In this document: piece by piece, positions 23,808-33,050 of the stretch
Layout of the letters: every line of letters begins with the position of its first letter
Numbering within the stretch: position 1 is the first letter of the stretch
DNA from: Nostoc sp. NMS9
GTDB taxonomy: Bacteria > Cyanobacteriota > Cyanobacteriia > Cyanobacteriales > Nostocaceae
NCBI RefSeq assembly: GCF_017114995.1
Contig: NZ_JABXKL010000066.1
Span: 1-64,000, forward strand
DNA: 64,000 nt
Reading direction: 5' to 3'
Translations under genes and position numbers: made by a program
Notes under the pieces: generated by a model
Seen by the model: the letters and a program-made list of their open reading frames with translations, nothing else
What the model was told of the DNA's origin: nothing
Databases searched by the model: none

Positions 23808-26525
23808 CTATCTCAACTGATTTGAGATCGAGCTGACATCAACAGCTAATTTTTTACCCAACTTGAGCAACTGAAGACACTGATTATCTCCTTCATTAGC
23901 AAGGCTAGTGATACACACTGGTGCTATCTGACTTTGCAGACAACTAAAATATAGTTCTTGCGATCGCTGTAGGGAAATATCAATATTTAGTTGATCCCCG
24001 ACATCAATCAATCGCTCCAATAGTTGGATATCTGCATTAAAACTACCATTGGCATCGTGCAGCAATTGCCAGAGCGATCGCGCAATTAACTGTTCTAACA
24101 TCTGCTTACCGTCGGGAATATTCAGCCGACAACGCAGATGTTTTGCTTCAGTAGCGATCGCCTCTAATTCTAAGATGTGATTCCAACTCTTTTGGGGATC
24201 GGCAATTTCTTGCTCAAGCGATCGCAATGTCATCAGACAGCGATGCCCTAAAGCAATATCTGCTGCTACCTGCAATTCTTGCGGTACTGCGATTTCATCT
24301 CGATGAAACGCCATCAGCACACCATAATTATCGCGGTAGGCTTGGGTATACAGCTGCCCTAAACGTGCCAGTGTTTCCTGACTCAGCAGCCCCATAATTC
24401 GGTGACGTTCTTCAGCAAATAGATTTTGCAAGCTGAAAGCTTCTTCTCCAAATAGCTGTGTCATCGCCGAAATAGTATGAGCCGCACTAGCTTGTTTTAG
24501 TGCGCCAAACAGCTTTTCTTTTAATTGGCTGTAGTTACGCCGTCCAGTAAATTGCTGAATGCAGCAGTGAAAATCCCAGCCTCCCAAATGCAAAACTGCA
24601 AATACCAAATGCTCACTTTCCCAAGTTATCTCTGATACCAGCTTTAAATTTCCCACAGCCAGAGTTAGCGATCCCATGCGTTGCAGTTGGTAATCTAGCT
24701 CATTGGCAGCGTAGCAATAAACCCGCTTATGGTAACGCTGAGACTGTTTGTCAGCAGCATCTTTTCTTGGTAGGGAATTGTGTGTCTCTGCTGGTTTCTG
24801 ATTGGTAAACAGGGAAGTAATGGCGTAATGGGCTGCAACTTGCTTAAAGCCAAGTTGGGCAGTTAACACGAGTTGCCGATAAATTTCCGCACCGTGTTTG
24901 AAGTCATCCACATTACTGGGGGCTAAACCAAGACGTTTGACGAAGCCTTTTTCTAACTGCACACCTGCCACTTCCCCTGCCAATTCTAAAGCACGGGCGG
25001 CGTAGCGCAGAATTTGTGTCCCCTCTGGACGAGAAATTTCTTCAAAAAACCAACCGCAACTAGTAAACATCAACAAAGCGTGACGCTGCATTTCTAACAG
25101 GCGCAAAGCGTCTACTTGTTCGGCTGCGGTTAGTTTGTGGGTTTGATGACGGGCGAGGAAACGGTTGACATTGGTAGCAGAGCGATCGCGCATTACTCGG
25201 ATATATTCATCCCGCGCTAGCCAGGGATCGCGAAATAACTGTCTACCATGTTCTTCATATACCTCAGTTAGCTGATCCCGGAGCCAATTTAGGGCATCCC
25301 GCAAAGGACGACGCCATTTCTGATGCCAAACTGAGCCTTCCCCACCGCAACCACAGTCATCCTCCCATCTGCCGACACCGTGGGCGCAACTCCAGGCTGT
25401 GACTGATTTTAATTCCACTTCCCAACCAGGAGAATTTAAGCTGAGATAGTGGGCGAAGTTCGTCACCGTCCAACCCTGTTGAGGAAACTCTTTGGTAAAG
25501 GCGTAGGCTAAAGTTTTCTCTGTTCCCTTTTTGTGATGTCCAAAGGTTTCCCCATCCGTCGCCACCGAAATCAACTGTGCCAGACGATGATCCCCACGCA
25601 CTGCCGAACCGATACGTCCGGCAAAGTGACTCGAATTATAAACGACATCACTAAAACCCATATCCCGCGATATCGGCCCATCGTAGAAGAAGATATCAAT
25701 GTAGGGTAATTCTTCTGTACTACCATCTTTAGGGCTTGTAGCGATCGCACTCAGAGGTGAAGATGAAGTGTCTAGTGTGGGCTGCAAATAACAACGGTAA
25801 GGACGGGTGGAATCAATCTGACTACCACCGACTTCGATCCATTCCGGATGGGGATGAGCTTCAGTGGGGAGGGGACGGCAACGCAGTGCTTGAGACGGTG
25901 CCAGGACAATGAAGCGAATACCCTCAGCAACAAGAGCTTCTAGGGTGGCGTAGTCTACAGCAGTTTCTGCTAGCCACATCCCTTCGGGATCACGTCCAAA
26001 GCGGGAGCGGAAGTCTTCTTTACCCCAGCGAATTTGGGTATATTTGTCGCGCTCGTTCGCCAGAGGCATGATGATGTGATTGTATACTTGCGCGATCGCA
26101 TTGCCGTGACCATGCAAGCGTTGGCTACTCTTGGCATCCGCCTCTAAAATCCGCTGATAAACTTCCACATCGTAGCGTTCTAGCCACGACATCAGCGTTG
26201 GGCCAATATTAAAACTGAAATACTCGTAATTATTGACGATCCCCACCACTTCGCCTTGGTCATTTAAGACTCTGGCAAAGGCATTTGGACGATAGCATTC
26301 CCAATGAATCCGCTCATTCCAATCATGGAAAGGTGCAGCGCTCGGTTGGCGTTCAATTGCGTCCAGATAAGGGTTTTCCCTTGGTGGCTGGTAAAAATGA
26401 CCATGCACCGTCACATAAACACCACTAGCCTTTCTCAGGGGATCGGTTTCTTTGGTGTTATTGGGATCTGAATGTAATGTTAACGTTGAGCCAGAGCTAG
26501 CTGGCATTTGGGCAGCAGAAGTCAT
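23808..26525 (-). CDS. GH57 family glycoside hydrolase with DUF3536
   Basis: 905 residues. The N-terminal GH57 barrel has VHGHFYQPPRENPY, WLAETAVDYATLEAL and ISVATDGETFGHHKKG, the last holding a conserved catalytic-region motif. The C-terminal DUF3536 extends from about residue 480. GH57 enzymes act on alpha-1,4/1,6 glucans or related sugars; the exact substrate of DUF3536 members is not known to me. No signal peptide, so cytoplasmic, perhaps in glycogen turnover. Full length; start MTSAAQMPASSGS at 26525. Confidence 0.88.
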   Translation of the reverse strand: MTSAAQMPASSGSTLTLHSDPNNTKETDPLRKASGVYVTVHGHFYQPPRENPYLDAIERQPSAAPFHDWNERIHWECYRPNAFARVLNDQGEVVGIVNNYEYFSFNIGPTLMSWLERYDVEVYQRILEADAKSSQRLHGHGNAIAQVYNHIIMPLANERDKYTQIRWGKEDFRSRFGRDPEGMWLAETAVDYATLEALVAEGIRFIVLAPSQALRCRPLPTEAHPHPEWIEVGGSQIDSTRPYRCYLQPTLDTSSSPLSAIATSPKDGSTEELPYIDIFFYDGPISRDMGFSDVVYNSSHFAGRIGSAVRGDHRLAQLISVATDGETFGHHKKGTEKTLAYAFTKEFPQQGWTVTNFAHYLSLNSPGWEVELKSVTAWSCAHGVGRWEDDCGCGGEGSVWHQKWRRPLRDALNWLRDQLTEVYEEHGRQLFRDPWLARDEYIRVMRDRSATNVNRFLARHQTHKLTAAEQVDALRLLEMQRHALLMFTSCGWFFEEISRPEGTQILRYAARALELAGEVAGVQLEKGFVKRLGLAPSNVDDFKHGAEIYRQLVLTAQLGFKQVAAHYAITSLFTNQKPAETHNSLPRKDAADKQSQRYHKRVYCYAANELDYQLQRMGSLTLAVGNLKLVSEITWESEHLVFAVLHLGGWDFHCCIQQFTGRRNYSQLKEKLFGALKQASAAHTISAMTQLFGEEAFSLQNLFAEERHRIMGLLSQETLARLGQLYTQAYRDNYGVLMAFHRDEIAVPQELQVAADIALGHRCLMTLRSLEQEIADPQKSWNHILELEAIATEAKHLRCRLNIPDGKQMLEQLIARSLWQLLHDANGSFNADIQLLERLIDVGDQLNIDISLQRSQELYFSCLQSQIAPVCITSLANEGDNQCLQLLKLGKKLAVDVSSISNQLR

Positions 26526-27057
26526 GTATATTTATCCAAAACAAAAAACTTGCATTTGCACCGAAAACATTGTGCATAAACCTTTCTCCAATAGGTTGAA
26601 CACAAAATCCGGTATAAACAACAACTATGAAACCCAACTAAATTTTTGACAAAGCGGTTTTATTGTAGTGGGAAATCTGCGTTATCGCACAGCCCTTTCC
26701 CTGAAGGCTTAAAATAATTAGCCATTGAACAAAGCCTTAGTTAGGGATTTTCTCTTCTTGGGCGCCAATCAAAATTTTAATTGTCTTTTAATACATTAAA
26801 CCCTATTTCTGGTGTAAAACTTTGGCTCACATTCATACTTTTGCAACAAAAGATTACGAAAACTCATTATATCGCAATTTTATTTTACACAATATCCACA
26901 GTGGCAAACGGAAAACAGTACAATCTCTGAATTGGTCTACAGATGGTTGAGAGTACCATATCGGAGTGTTGAGTGAAAGTGATTAGTTAATTCAACACTC
27001 CAAATTGAAAACTTAGGATTGCTCGCTGTGAATGATACCCTCAACTTAAGACAACAA
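26526..27057. other. Intergenic, divergent promoter region
   Basis: Lies between GH57 (-) and the Ca2+/H+ exchanger (+) and holds both promoters. I see no gene, tRNA or repeat array in it. GTTGAGTGAAAGTG near 26967 and a short AT-rich stretch are unremarkable. Confidence 0.5.
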
Positions 27058-28149
27058 ATGTCAACCAAAAACATTATTCTTTTCGTTTTACTACTGTTCA
27101 TCCCGGTTTCTGTAGCAGCCCATTTTCTAGAGTGGGGAGAATTGATAGTTTTCATCACAGCTGGATTAGCAATTCTGCCCTTAGCAGCTTGGATGGGTAC
27201 AGCTACAGAAGAAATTGCTGTCGTAGTTGGGCCATCGCTGGGGGGCTTATTAAACGCTACCTTTGGCAATGCTACAGAATTAATCATCGCCCTAGTAGCG
27301 TTGAACGCTGGGTTAATCGATGTAGTCAAAGCTAGTATCACAGGATCGATTATTAGCAACTTACTACTGGTGATGGGTTTTTCCATGCTTTTGGGAGGAC
27401 TGCGCTACAAAGAACAGACATTTCAGCCAATTGTGGCGCGGGTAAATGCTGCTTCGATGAATTTGGCAGTGATTGCCATTTTGATGCCAACGGCGATGAA
27501 TTATACTTCTCAAGGAATTAACGAAGAAACACTGCAAAATCTTTCTATTGCTGTTGCCGTAGTCTTAATCTTGGTTTACGCCCTAACGCTGCTATTTTCG
27601 ATGAAAACCCACTCCTATTTGTATGATGTGGGTGTAGCGGAGACAGAAGAAGAGGAAACCCCTCACGCGAAACCAAATATGATGTTGTGGGTGGGCGTGT
27701 TGCTAGTATGTACCTTGCTAGTGGCAATTGAGTCAGAAATGCTAGTAGATTCTCTGGAAGTGGCCACATCTCAGCTAGGTTTGACGGCGCTGTTTACAGG
27801 GGTGATATTAGTTCCCATCGTCGGTAACGCGGCTGAACACGCTACAGCAGTCACCGTGGCAATGAAAGATAAGATGGATCTTTCCCTTTCGGTAGCTGTG
27901 GGATCAAGTATGCAGATTGCCCTATTTGTTGCACCCGTGTTAGTTATAGCAGGACGGGTATTGGGTCAACCAATGGATTTGGATTTCAAACCCTTTGAAT
28001 TAGTCGCTGTGGTTGTGTCAGTCTTGATTGCCAACAGTATTAGTTCTGATGGTAAATCCAATTGGCTGGAAGGCACTTTGTTATTAGCTGCTTATACAGT
28101 GTTGGGGTTCGCCTTCTACTTCCATCCAGTTATGGAAGGTATGAGGTAG
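27058..28149 (+). CDS. Calcium/proton exchanger (CaCA family)
   Basis: Inner-membrane cation antiporter, 363 residues from ATG 27058 (MSTKNIILFVLLL); a GTG at 27028 is the alternative start. It has the duplicated alpha-repeats GNATELIIALVALNAG and GNAAEHATAVTVAMKDK with the paired acidic residues that bind Ca2+. About eleven hydrophobic segments; an acidic loop (AETEEEETPHAK) splits the two halves. It likely exports Ca2+ using the proton gradient. Confidence 0.9.
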   Translation: MSTKNIILFVLLLFIPVSVAAHFLEWGELIVFITAGLAILPLAAWMGTATEEIAVVVGPSLGGLLNATFGNATELIIALVALNAGLIDVVKASITGSIISNLLLVMGFSMLLGGLRYKEQTFQPIVARVNAASMNLAVIAILMPTAMNYTSQGINEETLQNLSIAVAVVLILVYALTLLFSMKTHSYLYDVGVAETEEEETPHAKPNMMLWVGVLLVCTLLVAIESEMLVDSLEVATSQLGLTALFTGVILVPIVGNAAEHATAVTVAMKDKMDLSLSVAVGSSMQIALFVAPVLVIAGRVLGQPMDLDFKPFELVAVVVSVLIANSISSDGKSNWLEGTLLLAAYTVLGFAFYFHPVMEGMR

Positions 28150-28356
28150 TACCGCAAGGCGGAAGTCAAAAGTCAAAAGTTTGTATATCAAGGTTTTTGC
28201 TTGTTTAAAATGGTGGCTTGATTTCCGCTGCGCTGTACTAGTTAGTAGTGCGACGCCGAATAGCCCGTCGTAGAGATCGCTCATATTTTAACGGATTCGC
28301 AAAAGTCTCCACCCTTAACGCCAGTAAAATAAAGAGATATAAGAGCGATCGCCTGT

Positions 28357-29499
28357 ATGAGCTACTGCCTTAATCCCCATTGTCCCAAGCCTGAAAATCC
28401 CGATCATGTCAATTTTTGCGTGACTTGCGGTTCCAAGTTACTCCTCAAAGAACGTTACCGTGCTATCAAACCAATCGGACAAGGTGGTTTTGGCAAAACC
28501 TTTTTAGCTGTGGATGAGGATAAACCCTCAAAACCACGCTGCGTAATTAAGCAATTTTATCCCCAATCCCAAGGCACTAACACTCTGGCAAAAGCCGTAG
28601 AGTTATTTAACCAAGAAGCAGTGCAGTTAGATGAATTGGGCAAACATCCCCAAATTCCCGAACTACTGGCATATTTTACTCAAGAAAATCGGCAGTATCT
28701 TGTACAAGAATTTATTGATGGGCAAAACTTAGCCCAGGAATTGGCACATAGAGGTGCTTTTAGTGAAACACAAATCTGGCAACTATTAAACGATTTATTG
28801 TCAGTTTTGCAATTTTGTCACGCCAAACACGTAATTCACCGCGATATTAAGCCAGAAAATATTATTCGTGAGAGTGATGCCGAACGCAAACTAGTATTAG
28901 TAGATTTTGGTGCTGCTAAATCTGCCACTGGCGCTGCCTTAAATAAAACTGGTACTAGTATTGGTAGTCCAGAATATGTTGCCCCTGAACAAATGAGAGG
29001 TAGGGCTATTTTTGCTAGCGATATTTACAGTTTAGGTGCGACTTGTATTAATTTATTAACAGTGCGATCGCCCTTCGATTCTTATGATACCAACAACGAT
29101 ACTTGGGTATGGCAGCAATACTTGCAAACTCCCGTCAGTAATGAGTTGAGCCGTATTCTCAACAAGATGCTAGAAAGTATCCCGATTCGGCGTTATCAAA
29201 CAGTAGACGAAGTTCTCAAAGACTTAAATAAATACTCGCAAGTAGCATCAAAGCCAGCGGTTACACCAAAAACTATCCCTCAATCACCACCAAATTCTTC
29301 ACCCAATTTTGTATCGAAATCTCCTAGTCAACTCGAGCGAGAATTAGAAGAAATGAAAACCCAATTTATGGGTAGCAGCAAACCTCAACCAAGTAAAATA
29401 CAGCCACAAAACCCCACACCTCAGCCTTCTAGTAAAAGTAAAATAGATGAAGAATTAGAAGAATTAAAAGCTAAATATCTTGGTAATAACAACTCTTAA
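28357..29499 (+). CDS. Ser/Thr protein kinase with N-terminal zinc ribbon
   Basis: 380 residues. A zinc ribbon has Cys 4, 9, 21 and 24. The kinase domain (about 33-300) has IGQGGFGKTF, the Lys in CVIKQFYP, HRDIKPENII and DFGAAK, then SPEYVAPEQ, so it should be active. The tail has Pro/Ser-rich linkers and two copies of a motif (LERELEEMKTQFMGSS and IDEELEELKAKYLGNN). This Pkn-type layout is common in Nostoc. The substrate is unknown. A HIP1 octamer lies just before the start. Confidence 0.9.
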   Translation: MSYCLNPHCPKPENPDHVNFCVTCGSKLLLKERYRAIKPIGQGGFGKTFLAVDEDKPSKPRCVIKQFYPQSQGTNTLAKAVELFNQEAVQLDELGKHPQIPELLAYFTQENRQYLVQEFIDGQNLAQELAHRGAFSETQIWQLLNDLLSVLQFCHAKHVIHRDIKPENIIRESDAERKLVLVDFGAAKSATGAALNKTGTSIGSPEYVAPEQMRGRAIFASDIYSLGATCINLLTVRSPFDSYDTNNDTWVWQQYLQTPVSNELSRILNKMLESIPIRRYQTVDEVLKDLNKYSQVASKPAVTPKTIPQSPPNSSPNFVSKSPSQLERELEEMKTQFMGSSKPQPSKIQPQNPTPQPSSKSKIDEELEELKAKYLGNNNS

Positions 29500-29661
29500 T
29501 ATTAAGGTGGTGAGAAAGACATAATATTATACATCTAAGAAAGCACATTTAGGCAGCAGAGGGGCAGAGGAAAAAGAGAGAAAGATTGATGCTTTTTCTC
29601 TAAAATGAAAATATACAAGTTAAATGTGTATTAGCTTAACAATTAACAGTAATAATTGAAC

Positions 29662-29691
29662 AAAAAAAGTGGCTCTGTAAAAGCCACTTTA
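29662..29691 (-). terminator. Intrinsic terminator of gnd
   Basis: Arms AAAGTGGCT (29666-29674) and AGCCACTTT (29682-29690). On the - strand the stem is followed by TTTTTTTG. It lies 22 bp after the gnd stop. Confidence 0.85.
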
Positions 29692-29712
29692 AAAGTTACA
29701 ATTTAAAACTCT

Positions 29713-31197
29713 CTAATTTGTAGGTGTAGTTGGTTGTGTAGCTTGCATCGGTTCCGGTGTGGAAGTTTGCACTGATGCTTCAGAAATCGGCGTCCATTCG
29801 GTGTGAAAGGCTCCAGGCTTATCAAGTCGCTCGTAGGTGTGCGCTCCGAAGTAGTCGCGTTGAGCTTGAGTGAGGTTTTGGGGCAAGCGATCGCGTCGAT
29901 AGCTGTCAAAATAATCTAATGACGCACTGAATGCTGGTACTGGAATTCCCAGTTTTGCTGCTGTTGCCAACACTTCACGCCAAGCTGTTTGTCTGTCGAG
30001 AATCGTCTGCTTGAATTCCGGGGCTAATAGCAGGTTAGGTGGCGCTGGATTTTCGTTAAATGCGTTCTTAATCTTATTCAAAAATCCAGCGCGAATAATA
30101 CAGCCACCCTTCCAAATCCGCGCCAATTCACCTAAATTTAAGTTAAAATTATAGGTTTTTGAAGCTGTAGCTAGCAGTGCCATGCCCTGAGCATAAGAAC
30201 AGATTTTCGAGCAATAGAGGGCATCCCGCACCATATTGATAAAGGCTTTGGTATCTCCCTCATACTTGCCAGAAGGGCCTGTAAGTATCTTAGATGCTGC
30301 TACCCGTTCTTTTTTGAAAGAAGACATAATCCGGGCGTTCACCGCTGCAATCATTGTTGGTACAGCAACTCCCAAATCCATTGCAGTCTGCACTGTCCAG
30401 CGTCCGGTTCCCTTTTGCCCTGCGGCATCAACAATCAAATCGACTAAGGGTAGATTTGTTTCTGGGTCAATGTAGGGGAAAATCTTAGCTGTAATTTCAA
30501 TCAAAAACGAATTGAGTTCATCGGTGGTGTTCCACTCGGTAAAAACTTCGTGTAGCTGATTATGGTCTAGTCCAGCAACATTTTTCAGCAAGTCGTAGGC
30601 TTCAGCAATCAGCTGCATATCGCCGTACTCAATGCCGTTGTGTACCATTTTGACGTAGTGACCGGCGCCACCAGGACCGCAATAGGTTACGCAAGGGCCA
30701 TCGTCAACTTGGGCAGCAATTTTATTAAAAATTGGCGATAGATACTCGTAGGAGCTTTCTGTACCTCCTGGCATGAGTGAAGGCCCATTTAGCGCACCTT
30801 CTTCACCACCGCTGACACCCATCCCAATAAACCGAAGTCCAGCCGGTTCTAGTTCCTGAGTGCGTCGTTCTGTATCTTCAAACCAAGAGTTGCCACCGTC
30901 GATAATGATATCGCCTTCGTTTAACAAGGGTTTGAGTTGAGCAATCACCGCATCCACTGGCTTACCAGCTTGCACCATTACTAGAATTTTGCGGGGACGT
31001 TCCAATAAGGCAACGAATTCTTCTAGAGTAAAGGCGGCTTTGACGTTCCGTCCTGGCGCACGCTGCGCCATAAACGCATCCGTTTTTTCTCGGGAGCGGT
31101 TGTAAACTGCAATTGGGAAGCCATTGCGCTCCACGTTTAGAGCGATGTTCTCACCCATAACGGCTAATCCAATCACACCAAAGCTTTGTAGTGTCAT
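29713..31197 (-). CDS. gnd: 6-phosphogluconate dehydrogenase
   Basis: Oxidative pentose phosphate pathway enzyme producing ribulose 5-phosphate, CO2 and NADPH. Start at ATG 31197 (MTLQSFGVIGLAVMGENIAL), which places the GxAxMG nucleotide site at the N-terminus; the upstream open codons to 31317 are not family-like. VSGGEEGALNGPSLMPGG and the catalytic Lys in HYVKMVHNGIEYGDMQ are present. 494 residues including a Pro/Thr-rich tail of about 20. Cytoplasmic; it supports dark NADPH supply and, in heterocysts, nitrogenase. Confidence 0.95.
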   Translation of the reverse strand: MTLQSFGVIGLAVMGENIALNVERNGFPIAVYNRSREKTDAFMAQRAPGRNVKAAFTLEEFVALLERPRKILVMVQAGKPVDAVIAQLKPLLNEGDIIIDGGNSWFEDTERRTQELEPAGLRFIGMGVSGGEEGALNGPSLMPGGTESSYEYLSPIFNKIAAQVDDGPCVTYCGPGGAGHYVKMVHNGIEYGDMQLIAEAYDLLKNVAGLDHNQLHEVFTEWNTTDELNSFLIEITAKIFPYIDPETNLPLVDLIVDAAGQKGTGRWTVQTAMDLGVAVPTMIAAVNARIMSSFKKERVAASKILTGPSGKYEGDTKAFINMVRDALYCSKICSYAQGMALLATASKTYNFNLNLGELARIWKGGCIIRAGFLNKIKNAFNENPAPPNLLLAPEFKQTILDRQTAWREVLATAAKLGIPVPAFSASLDYFDSYRRDRLPQNLTQAQRDYFGAHTYERLDKPGAFHTEWTPISEASVQTSTPEPMQATQPTTPTN

Positions 31198-31413
31198 AAA
31201 AAATTTCTGGCTAACTCTTGCAGATCCTTTTACCTTAAGGGTAGTCCGATATTTTCCCTTCTCCCCTAAAGAAGACCTTAAGACTTGATATAAACGACAA
31301 AAATCCACAACTAACATGGATAATTAATTTTAAATTGTATCTAAATCAACAATTGACTTGCAAAATTTGCAAAATTGAAATAATCAAAGGACGCAGTAAG
31401 GAGTAACCAAATA

Positions 31414-32151
31414 ATGCTGGCATTTGTCCTAGCTTTGGTAGTGGGTCTTGGTAGTTTAGCCATTTACATAGCAGCTTTCTTTTTTCCAGAAATCCACCGC
31501 AAGAATGACTTTATCTGGAGTGGCGTAGGATTATTCTACGCTTTAGTTTTATGGGTGTTTGCGCCACGCATTACTGGAGGTTTGTTGCTGGGTCATGTGG
31601 CTAGTGTGGCTCTTTTGGTCTGGTTTGGCTGGCAAACTCTATCATTACGTCGGCAATTGACTCCACAGGCACAACAAACCCAAGTACCCAGTGCTGAGAC
31701 GGTAAAAACTGGCATTCAAGAACAGGTGAATAAGTTGTCCCTTCAGGAACGGCTGGTCCAGTTGCAAAAAGGTCTTGGTAGTACCTTCAGTGGCGCAAAA
31801 GACAAAGTGCAACAGACTGTGAGTAAAAAAACACCCACAACCCCCAAACCTGAAGATATTACTTCTGTACTGTCAGAGAAACCTGCTATTGAGATTATTG
31901 ACAAAACTATTGTCATACCAGAACAACCAGCAGAGGAGACAGTTACTACCGACACCAAAGCAAAAACCGAGAGTGTACCGGAAGCGATTCCTCCACATCC
32001 CCCATCTCCTGAATTGGTGGAAGCAGCGCAACCAGATTTTGAGATTGAGGATAAGCAACCGATTCCCGTAGAAGAAATTGCGCCGGATGCGGTACTCGCT
32101 CCCCCAGCAGAAACGCCACCTGAACAAATACCGCCTAATCAAGGTAGTTAA
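31414..32151 (+). CDS. Ycf66 family protein
   Basis: 245 residues. The N-terminal part (MLAFVLALVVGLGSLAIYIA, FFFPEIHRKNDFIWSGVGLF, then ITGGLLLGHVASVALLVWFGWQ) has three hydrophobic segments typical of the cyanobacterial and plastid Ycf66 family. The tail from about residue 80 is acidic and Pro-rich. The function is not established; probably thylakoid or plasma membrane. Confidence 0.88.
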   Translation: MLAFVLALVVGLGSLAIYIAAFFFPEIHRKNDFIWSGVGLFYALVLWVFAPRITGGLLLGHVASVALLVWFGWQTLSLRRQLTPQAQQTQVPSAETVKTGIQEQVNKLSLQERLVQLQKGLGSTFSGAKDKVQQTVSKKTPTTPKPEDITSVLSEKPAIEIIDKTIVIPEQPAEETVTTDTKAKTESVPEAIPPHPPSPELVEAAQPDFEIEDKQPIPVEEIAPDAVLAPPAETPPEQIPPNQGS

Positions 32152-32196
32152 ATTCTGTGAAACCCAGCGTTAACCTAATATAATGTTGGGTTTCAC

Positions 32197-32670
32197 TTAA
32201 CTTGTTTGAATGTTTTGCCACAAATCGGCTGCAACAAACCTTGATAAATGACCAACATTAGTTGTTGCGATGCCTACGGCGGCAAGCTACGCAACATCTG
32301 CACCGATAATAGTTACAGCTTGGGCTACTAAAATTATGTCACCGTCAATCGTCTTATCACCAGCTGTTGGTTGTCCTTGTTGACGAGCTTGTGCCCAGAA
32401 GAATGCAGCTTGACGCATTGCAGCTGTTGTGATGGGTAGATATTCTAAAAGTTGATTTAACTCATCTAAACGAGTAATACCTTTAACTTTGTTTGCCCGT
32501 AATAATTCTCGCCTCACTTCATAATCGGCGATTTCAGGAATTATAACTCGACTGCCAGAGGAAACTAGTAGTTGCAGCCATTGAGTACAAGCAAGGCTTT
32601 CAGCAGACAACTTGGGATTTGTGACTAAACCTAGTGGCCCTGAATCTAACAGAATAACCTGACTCACCAA
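32197..32670 (-). pseudogene. PIN-domain toxin (VapC-like) disrupted by a small repeat
   Basis: The N-terminal part (VILLDSGPLGLV, IIPEIADYEVRREL, DGDIILVAQAVTI) is a PIN ribonuclease. After IIGA the frame enters a 33-bp dispersed repeat and stops (TAG). Beyond it, in another frame, come ATTNVGHLSRFVAADLWQNI and TAA at 32197-32199, the normal C-terminus with the last metal-binding segment. The toxin is thus probably inactive. Its antitoxin gene overlaps the start. Confidence 0.8.
32266..32298. repeat. Small dispersed repeat inside vapC
   Basis: TGCGATGCCTACGGCGGC followed by AAGCTACGCAACATC. It is inserted between the codons for IIGA and ATTNVGH, where it brings a stop and a frame change. 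Confidence 0.75.
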
Positions 32671-32948
32671 GTTATACCTTTTAACTCAATAGGGAATAAT
32701 TTACGATTAGATAAACGATCCTCATCTAAGGCGTGAATTAAGTACTCTCCTGTTTCTTGCTGCTCATTAGCGTCACCTTTATCAATCCAAGACTGAAGCA
32801 CATTTATCAACTTAGACTGTTTCTCTTTTGGCAGAATATATTCTTGCAAAATCTGCAAAGTATATGTTTCAACAGAAAGCCCTTGCTGTTTAGCTTGTTG
32901 TGCAAGATACTGTTCTAATTCTGGTGGCAAGTTCAGGGTTAAGGTCAT
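32664..32948 (-). CDS. Antitoxin partner of the disrupted PIN toxin
   Basis: Start at ATG 32948 (MTLTLNLPPELEQYLAQQAK), a ribbon-helix-helix-like N-terminus, then LSVETYTLQILQEYIL and a toxin-binding tail. It overlaps the PIN gene by 7 bases. It is an intact antitoxin beside a broken toxin, so the pair is decaying. Confidence 0.75.
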   Translation of the reverse strand: MTLTLNLPPELEQYLAQQAKQQGLSVETYTLQILQEYILPKEKQSKLINVLQSWIDKGDANEQQETGEYLIHALDEDRLSNRKLFPIELKGITW

Positions 32949-33050
32949 AAGTCTCTTTTGAGTGACACCATACATTTTAGCTGTGCCACACTACTACAAA
33001 TTGGATCTTTTTTATTTTGAGTCGCTTGCTCCTTAATATCACCTGCTCAT

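Noticed and set aside
31198..31317. 40-codon extension of gnd
   Set aside because: The Rossmann motif normally begins within the first ten residues, which fits ATG 31197; the extension has no family similarity.
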